A stretch of DNA of 64,000 nt from Saccharum officinarum (taxonomy: Eukaryota > Streptophyta > Magnoliopsida > Poales > Poaceae): contig CM036231.1 in assembly GCA_020631735.1 (NCBI GenBank), positions 3,747,831 to 3,811,830 of the forward strand, given 5' to 3'. Below are positions 1 to 10,353 of this stretch, one piece after another. The notes beneath the pieces were generated by a model. It saw only the letters and a list, made by a program, of their open reading frames with translations. It had not been told where the DNA came from and ran no database searches. Every line of letters starts with the position of its first letter. The stretch's first letter is position 1. The translations under genes and the position numbers were made by a program.

Positions 1-1281
1 AGCGTCTCGTACAGCACCATGGTCACCTGCGAAACCACATAAGAACATGGCCGTGACGCACGCTCGCCGGCGGTCACCGTGTGCATATACACCTGCTAGC
101 TAGCTTAAGCTTAAGCTTAAGGTGGAGGAGGCTCACGAGCTTGAGCTTGTTGAGGGCGTCGCCGCGGAGGGGCACCTCGGAGCCGCCGCACTCCCGGATC
201 ACCTCCTCCCTGAGCCGCTGCTGCCACTCTGGGTGCGTGCCGAGGAGGAACATGGACCAGGTGAGGAGGTGCGAGGTCGTGTCGTGGCCGGCGAAGAAGA
301 AGGTTTTGCACTCGTCGATGATCTCGTCCATGGTCATGGCCTGCTGCCTCTTGTCGCCGTCGTCGCCGGCGGCGTTGGCCTCCAACATGAGGCCGAGCAG
401 GTCGCTGCCGTAACCCCTCGCCTCCTTCGCAGCGGCGAGGCGCTCGCCGATGATGGCCATGAGCGTGCCCCGCACCGTGCGCTCGAGCTGCCACCGGCGC
501 ACGTTGGCCTTGGTGGGCACGTACTGCATGCCCGGCACGCGCACGCTGTTTATGGAGGCGAAGGCGATGAACTGGAGCTCCCGCTGCGCCAGGAACACCT
601 CCTTCCCTGCCGGTAGCTGCTGCCGAACGCCGTGTGCGAGATCACGTTGGCGGTGAGCTCCGTGAACTGATGGCCCACCTCCACCGTCACCCCGTTCCCG
701 TCCCCGCTTGTGGCGGCGCGCGCCTCCCACGCCCGGATCACCTCCGCCGCGCACGCCGCCATCGCCCCCGTCATCGACTTGAGCTTGTCCATGGCGAACG
801 CCGGGTGCACGACGCGGCGGTGGCGCGACCAGTCGTCGCCGTTGGTGAAGGCGAGGCCCATGCCCATCAGGGACAGTATGGTGGGGCCCGGGTCCGTCTT
901 GCCGTACAGCCCCGACTTGTCGGAGAGGACCCGCTTCACCATGTCATAGCTGCCCACGAACAGCGCCGGAGTCGAGCTGGACCACGTCAGGAACACCTTG
1001 CCGTAGAGTGACATCCACGCGCGGTACTGCGGCATCACGCGCGGGATGTAGTCGTGGGAGGTGACGTCCAACGTGTCGCCGCTCGTCGCCGCGCGCATCG
1101 CCTGAATCTCCTTGCTGTTGCCCACGAAGACACGGTACGGCGGCCCGCGGACGCCCTGCCGCGCGAACGCCCTCGCCACGGCGTACGGGCGCCACACCAG
1201 GTGGAGCAGCACCGTCCACAGCCTCGTGACCACCACCACGGCGAGGGCGGCGGCGACCAGCGCTGCACCTCCCGTGCCCAT
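1..1281 (-). CDS. CYP72-clan (CYP709-like) cytochrome P450, left copy, cut by window edge and frameshifted
   Basis: Heme-thiolate monooxygenase, expected to be anchored in the ER membrane by its N-terminal hydrophobic helix. Exon 1 is complement(137-1281), intron 27-136 (GT at 136, AG at 27), and exon 2 runs from 26 out of the window. The start at 1281 gives a hydrophobic stretch, then the W-R-P-Y-A-V-A-R-A-F motif and the GPP hinge. The I-helix AGHDTT motif lies near 290. ExxR and the heme loop lie outside the window but are present in the right-arm copy. As assembled, a C run at 605-607 is one base shorter than in the right arm, which shifts the frame about halfway through exon 1. Two sites that are broken in the right arm (cccc at 690-693 and gggg at 169-172) are in frame here. 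Family placement in CYP709 is inferred from overall motif pattern; the substrate is unknown. Confidence 0.85.
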
Positions 1282-1785
1282 GTCGAGCAACAGGAGGATA
1301 CGAACGAGAACTCGGCGTGCACCCTGCGAAGCGAACTGCGATCCGCACGGAGGAGGGTAGTACTGCGATGTGATGTCGTCGTGTGTGCCATTGTCACTGT
1401 GTATATATATTATCAAGCAGAAGCTGAATTGCCGTCGTAAAATACGGTGTCGATGTCAAATTTTCAACAGCTTCTCTGCTTAGCACTTTGAGCTTTGTCG
1501 TGCCTCCGGCGAAGTCACCAGCGACTGATTGCGAGTTGCGACCGGCGTTAAGTACAAGGCAAGGGCTTTGTCTGACGAGGGAAGTTGCTGTCTTGCTGAC
1601 GGACGGTCGAAGACTTCAAGCGATCTCGCAAGCCTTTGTGAGATCTACATCAGATTGTTGATGTGTGGCTCTAAATGAAACCGGTGAACCGGTACTCTTT
1701 CTTGCCGACTCCCTATCTGAAGCCTGAAGCCTGATTCCGTATACTGAACTGACAGACTGAAGCCACAATATTCAGAGTTCCTGAC

Positions 1786-2110
1786 AACACCTCCCGTCTA
1801 AAAATCCTTGCCCTTAAGGATGAAATGATGGAAAAAAAAACTTCCTAATAAAATTTGCATTCTCTCATGTAGCTTTAGAAGCAGGTAGGTTCAGCCACTA
1901 TATCAATCATTGGACTACTGATTCGTTGTTGCGAGGGACAAGACAGCGTTGAAGAATCCTAATTGGGGCCACTTTGATCTTGCCATGATCGTCAATCAGA
2001 GGAAGGTTAGGGAATGGGACAACTTGAAGACCAAGGCGTTGTTTAAGCTGGCTGACATGGAAGATAGAGCGAAGTTGACAGCCCTCCGGCAGGGCTCCAA
2101 AGTGCGAAAG
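1786..2110 (-). mobile_element. Ty3/gypsy 3' remnant (integrase C-terminus/chromodomain-like) and start of its LTR, left arm
   Basis: Reading on the minus strand, the segment encodes FHVSQLKQRLG followed by a proline-rich stretch, I-L-x-R-x-L-V-x-R-x-N, and QWL after the ORF, the usual end of gypsy chromovirus integrases. Downstream comes a purine-rich tract (gacgggaggtg) and then TGTCAGGAAC at 1786, a plausible polypurine tract and LTR start. The frame is intact only for a short distance. The matching right-arm copy is at about 44308-44632. Confidence 0.6.
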
Positions 2111-2335
2111 GGCGTCCGGCGATGTCGCCAGCGACCGGCCGCTAAGTACAAGGCAAAAGCTTTGTCTGACGAGGGAAGATGCGACGGCCTTGCGAATGGA
2201 CGGGCGCAGACTTGAAGCGAGCTCGCACGCCAGCAGCCGGCGGCAGGGGCCTTTTGGTGAGATCACGGATGACTTGGGTGATAGCAACAACGTACTTGCT
2301 TTCTGGAAGGCTGGAAGCGTATACGTTTTTCTTTT

Positions 2336-2658
2336 TTTTTCGAGAACGTGCTATAGCACGTATTTCATTAAGCAGAATAAAGAAGTTTTGTTATAGACAG
2401 GGTGAACTTACGGTAATCCGAAGATTACCGAAAAATGTACCCCACACCCTTACGACACTCGCACGAGGTTGTAATTACATGAAACTATAACGACAAAGGT
2501 GCTGGTGCCGATGGGCTAGTTGTCCTCGTCGTCCAACCCGATCATGTTCAGCTCCATGGCCACTGGGTCGAACTCCCCACTAAGAAGAAGCTGTAGCGCG
2601 TCATGGGTGGAGTCTGAAAGCAGCTCCCAGAAGGCCGCCTTGAGTGATATGTTGAGTG
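2336..2658 (-). mobile_element. 5'-truncated LINE-type retroposed insertion with poly(A) and target duplication, left arm
   Basis: A minus-strand insertion ending in a poly(A) tract, seen here as a T run at 2331-2340. It is flanked by near-identical direct repeats (atacgttttt-c-tttt) at about 2321-2335 and 2659-2674. The 3' end reads ttaatgaaatacgtgctata followed by a hairpin-like gcacgttctcg and A's, typical of plant LINE tails. A short reading frame just inside ends in LDDEDN and a stop; it is not recognised. Confidence 0.65.
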
Positions 2659-3654
2659 ATACGTTTTTTCTTTTCATATACATCCTCAGCAGTCATATAT
2701 GTTTTTATAGCGTATAGATTCTGCATAGAACGCCATGAGTGATCATCTTGTGAACAAGGATACTAGAGCGCTCTCGTAATTATCTACCGTTCAGATGTGA
2801 GGGGATGAGATCCTCTTTGCACGTATGTCTAGCCTAGGGTGTATCCTTTTTTTTAATGTCTTTGTTATTTCCGCCTTTCTGATAGTAACATGATTTTTTT
2901 ATCTGACTTGATTGAGTAATGCATGAGATCAACATGTGGACTTGTGAAAGAAAAGTTGGTAGACTGCTTCTTTTTCAATATTTGTATTGGAAGTTTGGAA
3001 TACAAATGGCTGCCTATCAATATCGTCAAGGGCTCCGAGGACAGAATTCCATTTTACTGGCTGTCTGTCAGAGTCAGACCCTGAAGGATCAAGAAGCAAA
3101 TCGATTCAGGTGGTACTAGTAGCAGTATTCTGTAACACCCCTGGCCTACGGCGGATCGCCGAAGACGTGAGCAACAAGATGGAATCGCCGGAGTGGGGAA
3201 CGAAGCCGAGAGGAACCTCTCTGCTTTCAAGTTTTTAGTATTTCAGAATATTCGATGGTCTCTTACAATCCACAGTTCGGAATATAAGCCGCGGACACAC
3301 TGGTCACTCGGACCCACATGTCATACGGTAGTTCATTACATAAATTGGTAAATGCGCTTTCTCCTAGTGAAGACGCCCTTGGCTTGCCTTGTTGTCACCC
3401 CTGTGCCGTTACATATTCAAATAGCGATCGAGTCCATCCTGATACACAAGTCGCCGGTGGCGAGGAACTAAGCTGCTGCTACCGCTACTTCTGCTCTACA
3501 TTTGATTTGAGTTTACCTAAATAGCATGGACGATCATTAACATAATAAAGAGCCTTAACACTGTTAATATCTGACAGAATTTATAATGTGCATTTAGGCA
3601 CCAAAAGGCAGAGGCCACTAATAACTCGTGTGCCATCAGATTGTCGATGTGTGA

Positions 3655-3930
3655 ATAAGCCCTTAAGGATGAATGGTGGAAAAAATCTTCCTAATAAAAG
3701 TTGCATCCCCCATGTAACTTTAGAATCAGGTAGTTGAGCCACTCAACTAACCATTGGACTATTGATTCATTGTTACGAGGGACAAGACATCGTTCAAGAA
3801 TCGTAACTAGGGCCACTTTGATGTTGTCATGCTGGTCGATCATCAATCAGAGGAAGGTCAGGGCATGGGACAGGACAAAGGTGTTGTTTAAGCTGGTTGA
3901 CAAGGAATAGAAGACATGGTGAAGTTGATA
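3655..3930 (-). mobile_element. Second, more decayed gypsy integrase C-terminal remnant, left arm
   Basis: On the minus strand this repeats the order seen at 1850-2080 (cagcttaaacaac, then tgattgatgatc, then cttgtccctcgtaac), but frames are broken and the LTR-like part is missing. Within the arm it lies 1.8 kb from the better copy in the same orientation. The right-arm counterpart is 42486-42765. Confidence 0.5.
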
Positions 3931-4977
3931 GCCCTCTGGTAGTAGTATTTTGCAATTTGTCTGCCACTTTGCCTGCAAAAGGGGCCGTAGTACTTGGAGT
4001 GGAGGTTTCAATGTTTGTGAATGCTAAGTGAAGTGCGGCGATATGGTTGGAGCTTTAGGTAGACCATGTCGAAAATGTTGAATTGTTCAGCTTGAAGCTT
4101 GATTCTGGATTATTGAGCTTTGTGGAGATTCTATTTGGTGAGTTGTTGAACCAGTTGTTTTTATGTAGAATTTGACGAGGGTGCGGACCCAAGATTTAAA
4201 ATCAGGGTAGTCCTAGTCAAAATTTTATAAGCAATATAGTAAAATTAAAAAAGTTCGATATACTTGACTATAAATTAACCAAATTGCGATATTTCTTCCT
4301 CACATGTTTCTGAAAAAAATATAATATTTGATTTATTTATGCCTTAATTTTCTTTTTTATATATATATTTCATGGCTCAATTTTCTGAAAATAACAAAAG
4401 ATTTCATTAATTCTAGGCTCGTACATCCACAGTTCTAAGTCCAATTTACAGTCAAATCTCCATTCTCCATTCTCCAATGTCCGCACAGAACTCACTAGGA
4501 TGGTAATGAGCAGGCCAGAAGGGCAGACTGGGCGGCCGCCGGCCGGCCTGGCCAACTGCTTGCACCCGCTCCGCCGGCGGCGGACTGGCGGAGCCCGGCC
4601 AGGTGACCACGCAGGGCCACGGTGCAGGAGGCCGCTCAGCACGAGGCGAGGCGGTGGTGGTGGGGCGGGCGACCGGTGGCAGGAGGCCGGCGGGGAACTC
4701 TGCCGCTTGGCCTCAGGGCTCGGCTGGAGCGGCGGTCTGCAATGGCCTCGTGTGCGCGTCGGAGTAGAGGAGCATCGAAGTCGTCGTGGCCTTTCGTCTC
4801 GCTCAGAGGATCATGCCTCTGCCCGTCTCGTGTTGTCTGCCTGGGCTGATGAGTGAATGGGGATGTGGGCCAAATCTGTCATGGGCTGCATAGTGCTATG
4901 TGCTAAATAGTTATTGGGCCAAATTCCAGGGTAGTCCCGGGTCTACCTGGACTATCTGCTGGGCCCGCCACTGCCAT

Positions 4978-5206
4978 AGGAGGAGGATAGCTATAGAGTG
5001 CTTGAAATGGAGTCATGTTGAGTGATGTATGGAAGCATGTGTTGTACCACCACTCTATCAAAGAGAACTAATAGAGCAATTTGGTGGGTTGACAAAACCC
5101 ATGCATAGGCATTGATCGACTCTCTCAGTTTGACCATCTGATTGACGGGTGATAGCCACTGCTTAAATTTAGTTGGATCCTCATTGATTTCAATATTGCT
5201 TGCCAT
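4978..5206 (-). mobile_element. Gypsy integrase-core remnant, left arm
   Basis: Minus-strand translation in shifting frames gives the gypsy integrase signature: YHP, then SDGQTERV, then WWYNTCFH-SLNMTPFQALY. One extra base after YHP and a central stop break it. Only about 75 residues of the core are represented. Its right-arm partner is 41197-41425. Confidence 0.7.
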
Positions 5207-5439
5207 AAATTACTAGTAAAAGATCCTATATCGACCAATGGCAATGGCAAGAAGAGATCCATGGAGCATGAAACATTTAAAACCTGAAATATAATCTACA
5301 GTAAATGGAGGTTGTCGACGCTTAAAGATCCGGAGGCATGAGATAACTTTTTAGGCAATGCTTCTGGAGAAAATATTGGTACAAATTAATATATGGAACA
5401 TTGCATAAAGATTTGGAAAAAAGGAGAAAGAAGGGATCA

Positions 5440-5734
5440 ACATCCAGCTAAACCAACCTGGCCGGTCCTCAATCCAGCCAGGCCGGCCTCCCTCTTCCAT
5501 GCGCTTGGCTGGGCTGCGCCCCCTTGCTGAGCGGCCTGACCGGCCGGCCAAGCAGCCAGGCCGGCTGGTCACAAGCCGACGACAAGGCTAGCCAGGTCGG
5601 CTGGAAGCCGCGTGCCCCTATGGCCATCTCCAGCCGTTGGATTCTGCCTGGCTGATCGGCCGGCCAGCCAAGCCGGCCTACCTTGCTGCATCCTGCTGCG
5701 CCCCTGTGCTAGCCGTTGCCGAGCGGCTTGGCCG
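5440..5734. repeat. GC-rich degenerate repeats of ggccggcctggct type, left arm
   Basis: About 300 bp built from short, partly palindromic units around GCCGGC and GGCCGGCC. It resembles GC-rich parts of grass gypsy LTRs, which fits the integrase remnant nearby. Substitution and indel differences between arms are frequent here. Right-arm partner: about 40667-40960. Confidence 0.5.
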
Positions 5735-5905
5735 GATGAGCAACGCTGCCACACATATTTCATTAAGAGAATAAGAATTACACAATGCTACTACGAGAGA
5801 GCCCTCGTAGCATAGGTTATAAAACACTGAGGACAGTAGTAGAAAAACTAAAACAACCTAGAACAACAAGAAAATGAAAAGGAAGGTGACCCTTAGCCAC
5901 AGTAG
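5735..5905 (-). mobile_element. LINE 3'-UTR-like remnant, left arm
   Basis: The minus strand carries gttgttttagtttttctact, a stem-like ctacgagggctctctcgtag, and ttaatgaaatatgtg, resembling the 3' untranslated end of plant L1-type elements. No poly(A) tail is visible; GC-rich LTR-like sequence follows directly. The right-arm equivalent is 40500-40665. Confidence 0.4.
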
Positions 5906-6830
5906 AGTTTATACTAAGTTGTACTTAGGGTTGACAGCATAGTAGACGTGCAATTTGCGCTTGCCACTTTGCTATTTCAAAAAGAAAACAAAGAAACGAA
6001 ATGGATCATCCTTGGTGAGCCGAACCTGTGGGCCGAAACAATCCTTTCTTCTCTTCCTCAGCTGTACATTATTCATTTGGCACGTTGCACTGTGAATCGT
6101 ACGTCAATAGCGCCGTGCTAATCAGGGAATGGAAGCTCAATCTGTCGTTAATTGCGCGTCAATAGTGGCATGCTAATCAGTGAATAGTCGCTCAATCCCA
6201 ACGGAGCAAGAAATTGCACTGTTAAGTAAAAAAAATTATTATACAAGCAAGAAATAATGTCTGTTTGTAAATAGAAGAAATTATATATACAAGCAAGAAA
6301 TGATGTGTACCCTTATGAATTATTGGTCTAACTGGGCCGCCTAAATTGAAATCTAGGTGGGGTCCCTCTTCCCCTCCGTCGTCCATAAAGAAAATTAGTT
6401 ACACAATTTGTGAAAACAAAGATTATACACAGTTGGTGAACAGAAATATGAAAAACAAAAAAAATCTATATTTATATCTAATAATAAAGAGGTAAAATTT
6501 TACCTTTTTTCATCTGTCCTATTCTATTTAATTTAACCACACGGCCCACTCAGCCACCCTACTGCCCTTCTATCTAAACGGTCCCGGCTGCTCCTCTGCC
6601 CGGCAACTCCGTGGAATTCAAAAAAAAAAATATAAACTCAGACCGCAAGGTTAGGAGCTTGCTGCTATACGGAGATGGACGGCCGCCCGAGGGAGAGGTC
6701 GGCGGCTCGGGAGATGGACGGCGGAGAGGTGGCCGGCGGCGAGCCTAAGGCCGGCGGCGCGTCTGGATTCGTCCGCTAGGGCCGTCAGCGCGCGCCACTT
6801 TCTCGCGCGGGTGCGGCTTGGGTGTGATGG
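5906..6830. other. Arm filler without genes, left arm
   Basis: AT-rich DNA with short direct repeats (aagcaagaaat near 6245 and 6290; cgtcaatag near 6105 and 6158). It ends in a GC-rich block at 6650-6800 rich in GGCGG and GGACGG. No coding signal. The right-arm equivalent is about 39560-40500. Confidence 0.5.
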
Positions 6831-6867
6831 GGATGGATCTGCGGCTCAAGGATAAGAAAAATACACT

Positions 6868-7035
6868 TTTCTGTGGACCCCATCAACTAGCCCAAATAAC
6901 CACCCTTTGGAGGATAGTTTTTTTTGGTGGGCTAGTTGCTAAAAAACTAGCTCTAGCCCTCTTGTTTGGAAACTTTTGGGATAGTTTGACTCAAACTAGC
7001 TCAAACTAGCTCTAGCAGATCCAAACAAAGGCCAT
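6868..7035. mobile_element. MITE-like remnant with ctagttt/gagctag repeats, left arm
   Basis: The right end reads agatccaaacaaaggcc, the outward-facing terminus of a common grass MITE class, and the interior has several copies of aactagctc and its complement. The left terminus is not clear. The right-arm copy is at about 39347-39512, beginning ggccttgtttggatc. Confidence 0.4.
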
Positions 7036-7039
7036 TATT

Positions 7040-8670
7040 TTATATGTTTGATGTTATCAGCTAATGCACATGATCCAACTCATGAGATTCTTGTTATTTT
7101 AGAAATCGTTTGCAACTTTTACTCTTGCTAAGTGGTAACCACGAAGCAGAGATTGGACAAAATGGCCATCCCTCGGTGTTAGCAACTATTTACCAAAGCC
7201 GATTTTGACACCTAAGCTAAGTAGTCGACTAAAATAGAAGAAACTTATTTTAATTGGAACCCAACTTTAACTTTGCACAAAATCAAAAACTCAATGTAAC
7301 ATTGTTGCGATAGGACAAAAATAATCGAGCAATTGACATTCCGATTATTAAGGGTAGTTCATTCTTTATTATATCTTAAACCATAGAAGCCAATTGACTT
7401 AGGCTTGTGGAGCACATGCATCGAAAATAAACGGCGGCTAGACACTTGCACGTTGAGCGCCGTACAAAATAACTGAAATACCCTCTTGCAATCAAATTTA
7501 TTTTTATTTTGTGCCATATTTACAATAGCACTTATGCACACCCTCTTGCTGTGAGAAAATGCACAAAAAGCAAAAAAGGATACCAATGGTGCCCTTGGAC
7601 GCTACTGACACCGGCGTGATGCGGCTGCTCCCCTATGACATGGAGGAGGAGGCCGAAAGTCCGTTGAGCAGAGCAACAGGCGCTTACGCCTACCCCGCCT
7701 CCCTCAGACACCTTTTAACTCTGGGTTCCGGCATGACGCCCAGGGGCAGAGCCAAGATTTGAGTATAGGGGGGGTGCAGGGGCAATGGACAAAGTAAAAA
7801 CCGATAACCATGGATCATGCGATCAGCTCTACAACTAGCAGCAGATCATAGGCTTTAATACTATCATCAGTACTAGTTGATGTAGCCAATTCCCTTATCA
7901 ATATATATAAATTACCAAACAAATTATCCTATGGTGGACATGATAATTTAGATAATGGTTATTGATTAGATAGTAGGCTTTAATAAAAATTATTACTATG
8001 AATGGCCTTTCTCTTCGTATTATCTAAAATCATAAAGGGAATTTAGATAGTGGTTATTGATTAGATAATCGGCCAGACCAACAATACTAAAATAATAAGG
8101 AGACTGACGAGTAGGAGTCGCACCTTACCAGATTGATTGTGCGATTAGATAACAGTCGCGCTGTGCAATGCGGCAAGCAACAGCTGAGCAGCGGCAGGTC
8201 GGCAGGTCAGTAGGCTTGCAGGGCCGAACAGGCGCATGACATCTCTCTCGTCTCCGCCTCTCCGGGCTCGGGCGAGTGGGCGGAGGCGCAGCGCAGAGAT
8301 GCCCGGACGCCACTCGCGCAACGCGAAGCCGAAGAGTCGAAGAAGATGAACAGCGCAGCGACGCTTGCAACAGTCCTTCTAAAATTCTCATTATCTATTT
8401 TTCAAAGCTGATGCTGAAATTGGTTCGCTTCTCTATTTCCTGTACTCCGCCATTTTCTTGCACACCACCATGCAGATGGCTAGCCTTCACGGCTTGCTAT
8501 TTATACCCAGCGAGAAGTGCGAGATGGATGACTTGTTATTTGGAAAAACATGATAGAATAGCTGTCGGAGCCATGATGCTTCCAAAAGTACCTAAAATAG
8601 CATTTCACAACATAAATGACTACTCTCTTAGGGTTTGCTCTAAAGAGGGACTAAATATACCAATTAAACA
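7040..8670. other. Arm filler without recognised genes, left arm
   Basis: Mostly AT-rich. A short open frame at 7559-7762 (MHKKQKRIP start) and one across 8276-8695 are also present in the right arm but resemble no family I know and lack codon-usage support. A 14-base difference from the right arm lies near 7726-7740. Right-arm equivalent: about 37720-39340. Confidence 0.45.
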
Positions 8671-8674
8671 CATG

Positions 8675-8930
8675 CTCCCTCCGTATCGGATTTAGAAGTC
8701 GTTTAGGACAGCGACACAGTCTCCAAAAACACAACTTTAATTAACTCTTGTTTTGAAAAAATTTATGGAAAATTATCATATGTATACTTTTATGAAAATA
8801 TTTTCAAGACAAATCTATTCATATAATTTTTACATTTACAAATTCAACAACTTAAAAGTTATTGATGATTTATATTCCCCAATGTTTGACCCAAACCTTA
8901 TCAAAAACGACTTCTAAATCCAATACGAAA
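8675..8930. mobile_element. MITE at the inner end of the left arm, truncated by the gap
   Basis: It begins ctccctccgtatcgg and ends cttctaaatccaatacgaaa at the gap, so the two ends are inverted repeats of each other over about 30 bases. The ctccctccgt terminus is typical of Stowaway-type elements, though a clear TA duplication is not seen. The last few bases of the element fall in the gap. Confidence 0.65.
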
Positions 8931-9030
8931 NNNNNNNNNNNNNNNNNNNNNNNNNNNNNNNNNNNNNNNNNNNNNNNNNNNNNNNNNNNNNNNNNNNNNN
9001 NNNNNNNNNNNNNNNNNNNNNNNNNNNNNN
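8931..9030. other. Assembly gap (100 N)
   Basis: One hundred Ns, a conventional scaffold gap of unknown true size. It sits exactly at the inner end of the left inverted-repeat arm. Confidence 0.99.
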
Positions 9031-9052
9031 TTGCTACATTTTTTTGTGACAG

Positions 9053-10353
9053 TTGATCATTCTAGAGCGAGTTGGAATGCGGGACTTGAAAAGGCTTTGA
9101 TTGACCTTCTTCATGAGCACAACAATGAATGTTATAGGGGAGAGAATGGATGGTCAACAGAAGCATGGAACAAAATTGTCAAATTATTCCATGAGAAGTT
9201 CCCGTATGTCAGATTTACAAAGGTTCAAATCCAAGACAAAGACAGAGAGGGAATACAGAGTTCTAAAAGAAGCAAGAAAACAAAGTGGTGCACGTTGGAA
9301 TGAAAAGCTGTGCAGGATTGAGGGAGATGAAGCTGTTTGGAACAACATTATTACTGTGAGATTTCTTATCTATTACAACTATTAAATTCTTAAATGTATT
9401 GTTGGTTTAACCTCTATTGCTAATTACTTTTCATTATTGCATTCAATAGTCTCATCCTAAGGCCAAGAGATTCCGGAATAAATCTTTCCCATTGTTTGAG
9501 TCTTTAGGAGAGCTATATGATGGTATGTCATCAATGCATAGCTTTATCTTCCTTGCAATCAAACATGTCGTATTCAGTTGAATTAATCATTAGTTACTTT
9601 ATTTTTTGGTGCAGGACAACTGCTGAGGGAACCTTAAACTTTACCTCCATAGCCCCTTCCCAAGTTCCTGTCACACAGCCTTATCAAGGTGGTATCACAC
9701 AACCTTCTTCCAAATTCCTGTCACACAGCATTCTCAAGGTGGTATCACACACACACACAACCTTCTTCCCAAGTTCCTGTCACACAGCCATATGAAGGTG
9801 CTATCACACAACTTTTTTCCAAGTTCCTGTCACACATCCTTATCAAGGTTCTGCCACACAACCTTTTCAATCTGACATCACACAAGCCAATTATATTGGG
9901 GAAGAAACTGAAAAGGCCCTTTTGACCCTTCTGGACAAGCTATGGATGATGATGATGAGGTCAGAATTGTGGACCAACCAACCACTAGTTCATCATTAAA
10001 CAAAAGAGAGAGAAGGCCTGCTACTTCTAGAAACAAAAATCCAGTGTCTAGTGATAAAGCGGAAAGGGCAGGATTCAAACGCAGACAAGATGGGAAGGTT
10101 GTTGAGATGATGGAATGGTTTCTGGAACTGAAAGAGAAGCAAGCCGAGGCTGAACCCGTGCAGCAGAAAAGGGCAAGAACAGTTCCCCATCCAAGTGTGC
10201 ATTGCTGTTGTGGACAACATGGAGGATCTATCAGATGATGAGAAGGTCGAGGCTTCTGATGTCTTCAAAGATCCACAAAACAGGGTCATTTTCATGACCG
10301 CGAAAGACTCTACACGACCCAAGTGGTTAAGGAAGAAGATTAGAACAGCGTAA
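9053..10353 (+). pseudogene. Myb/SANT-like DNA-binding domain gene (L10-interacting MYB / PIF-Harbinger accessory type), frameshifted
   Basis: The visible exons are 9053-9355, 9450-9522 and 9615-10353, with plausible splice sites (acceptor tgtgacag, donor gtgag, donor gtatgt, acceptor ggtgcag); any earlier exon is in the gap. Exon 1 encodes the Myb/SANT-like fold (SRASWNAGLEKALIDLL, NGWSTEAWNKIVKLF, VRFTKVQIQDK) and then, in a different frame, REYRVLKEARKQSG and DEAVWNNIIT. Exon 2 encodes the SHPKAKRFRNKSFPLFESL motif. Exon 3 holds a repetitive middle, an acidic MDDDDE segment, a KR-rich stretch, and in a third frame a conserved C-terminus ending WLRKKI. At least three frame breaks (near 9250, in the repeats, and near 10200) make it a pseudogene as read. 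Such proteins occur both as host genes and as the second ORF of PIF/Harbinger transposons; no transposase is visible nearby. Confidence 0.75.
9650..9880 (+). repeat. Coding minisatellite, ~50-bp units
   Basis: The unit starts cctgtcacaca at 9667, 9717, 9776 and 9826, with further partial units. Spacing is 50, 59 and 50 bp; a 51-bp unit would keep a 17-residue protein repeat rich in V-T-Q-P. The third unit contains an (AC)n expansion. The off-by-one spacing is what breaks the frame of the surrounding gene. Confidence 0.8.

Larger units (their letters stand above)
1..8930. repeat. Left arm of a ~9-kb inverted duplication
   Basis: The reverse complement of this segment matches 37455-46416 along its whole length. 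Base 1 pairs with 46416 and base 8930 with 37455; the sum of paired coordinates drifts from about 46418 to 46385 through small indels. Open reading frames of identical protein sequence occur in both arms in opposite orientation, for example at 1907-2290 (minus) and 44128-44511 (plus). Differences are scattered substitutions and short indels, concentrated in GC-rich or homopolymer stretches such as 5590-5760 and 6680-6810. The arm probably continues beyond the left edge of the window, since the P450 gene there is cut. Confidence 0.95.

Noticed and set aside
7559..7762. Short ORF present in both arms (also at 38553-38819 on the other strand) as a possible conserved gene
   Set aside because: Its presence in both arms is explained by the duplication, the two versions diverge at their 3' ends through an indel, and there is no recognisable domain.
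9650..9880. Regular repeats that could suggest a CRISPR-like array
   Set aside because: Units are contiguous with no unique spacers, in a eukaryotic coding context; it is a minisatellite.
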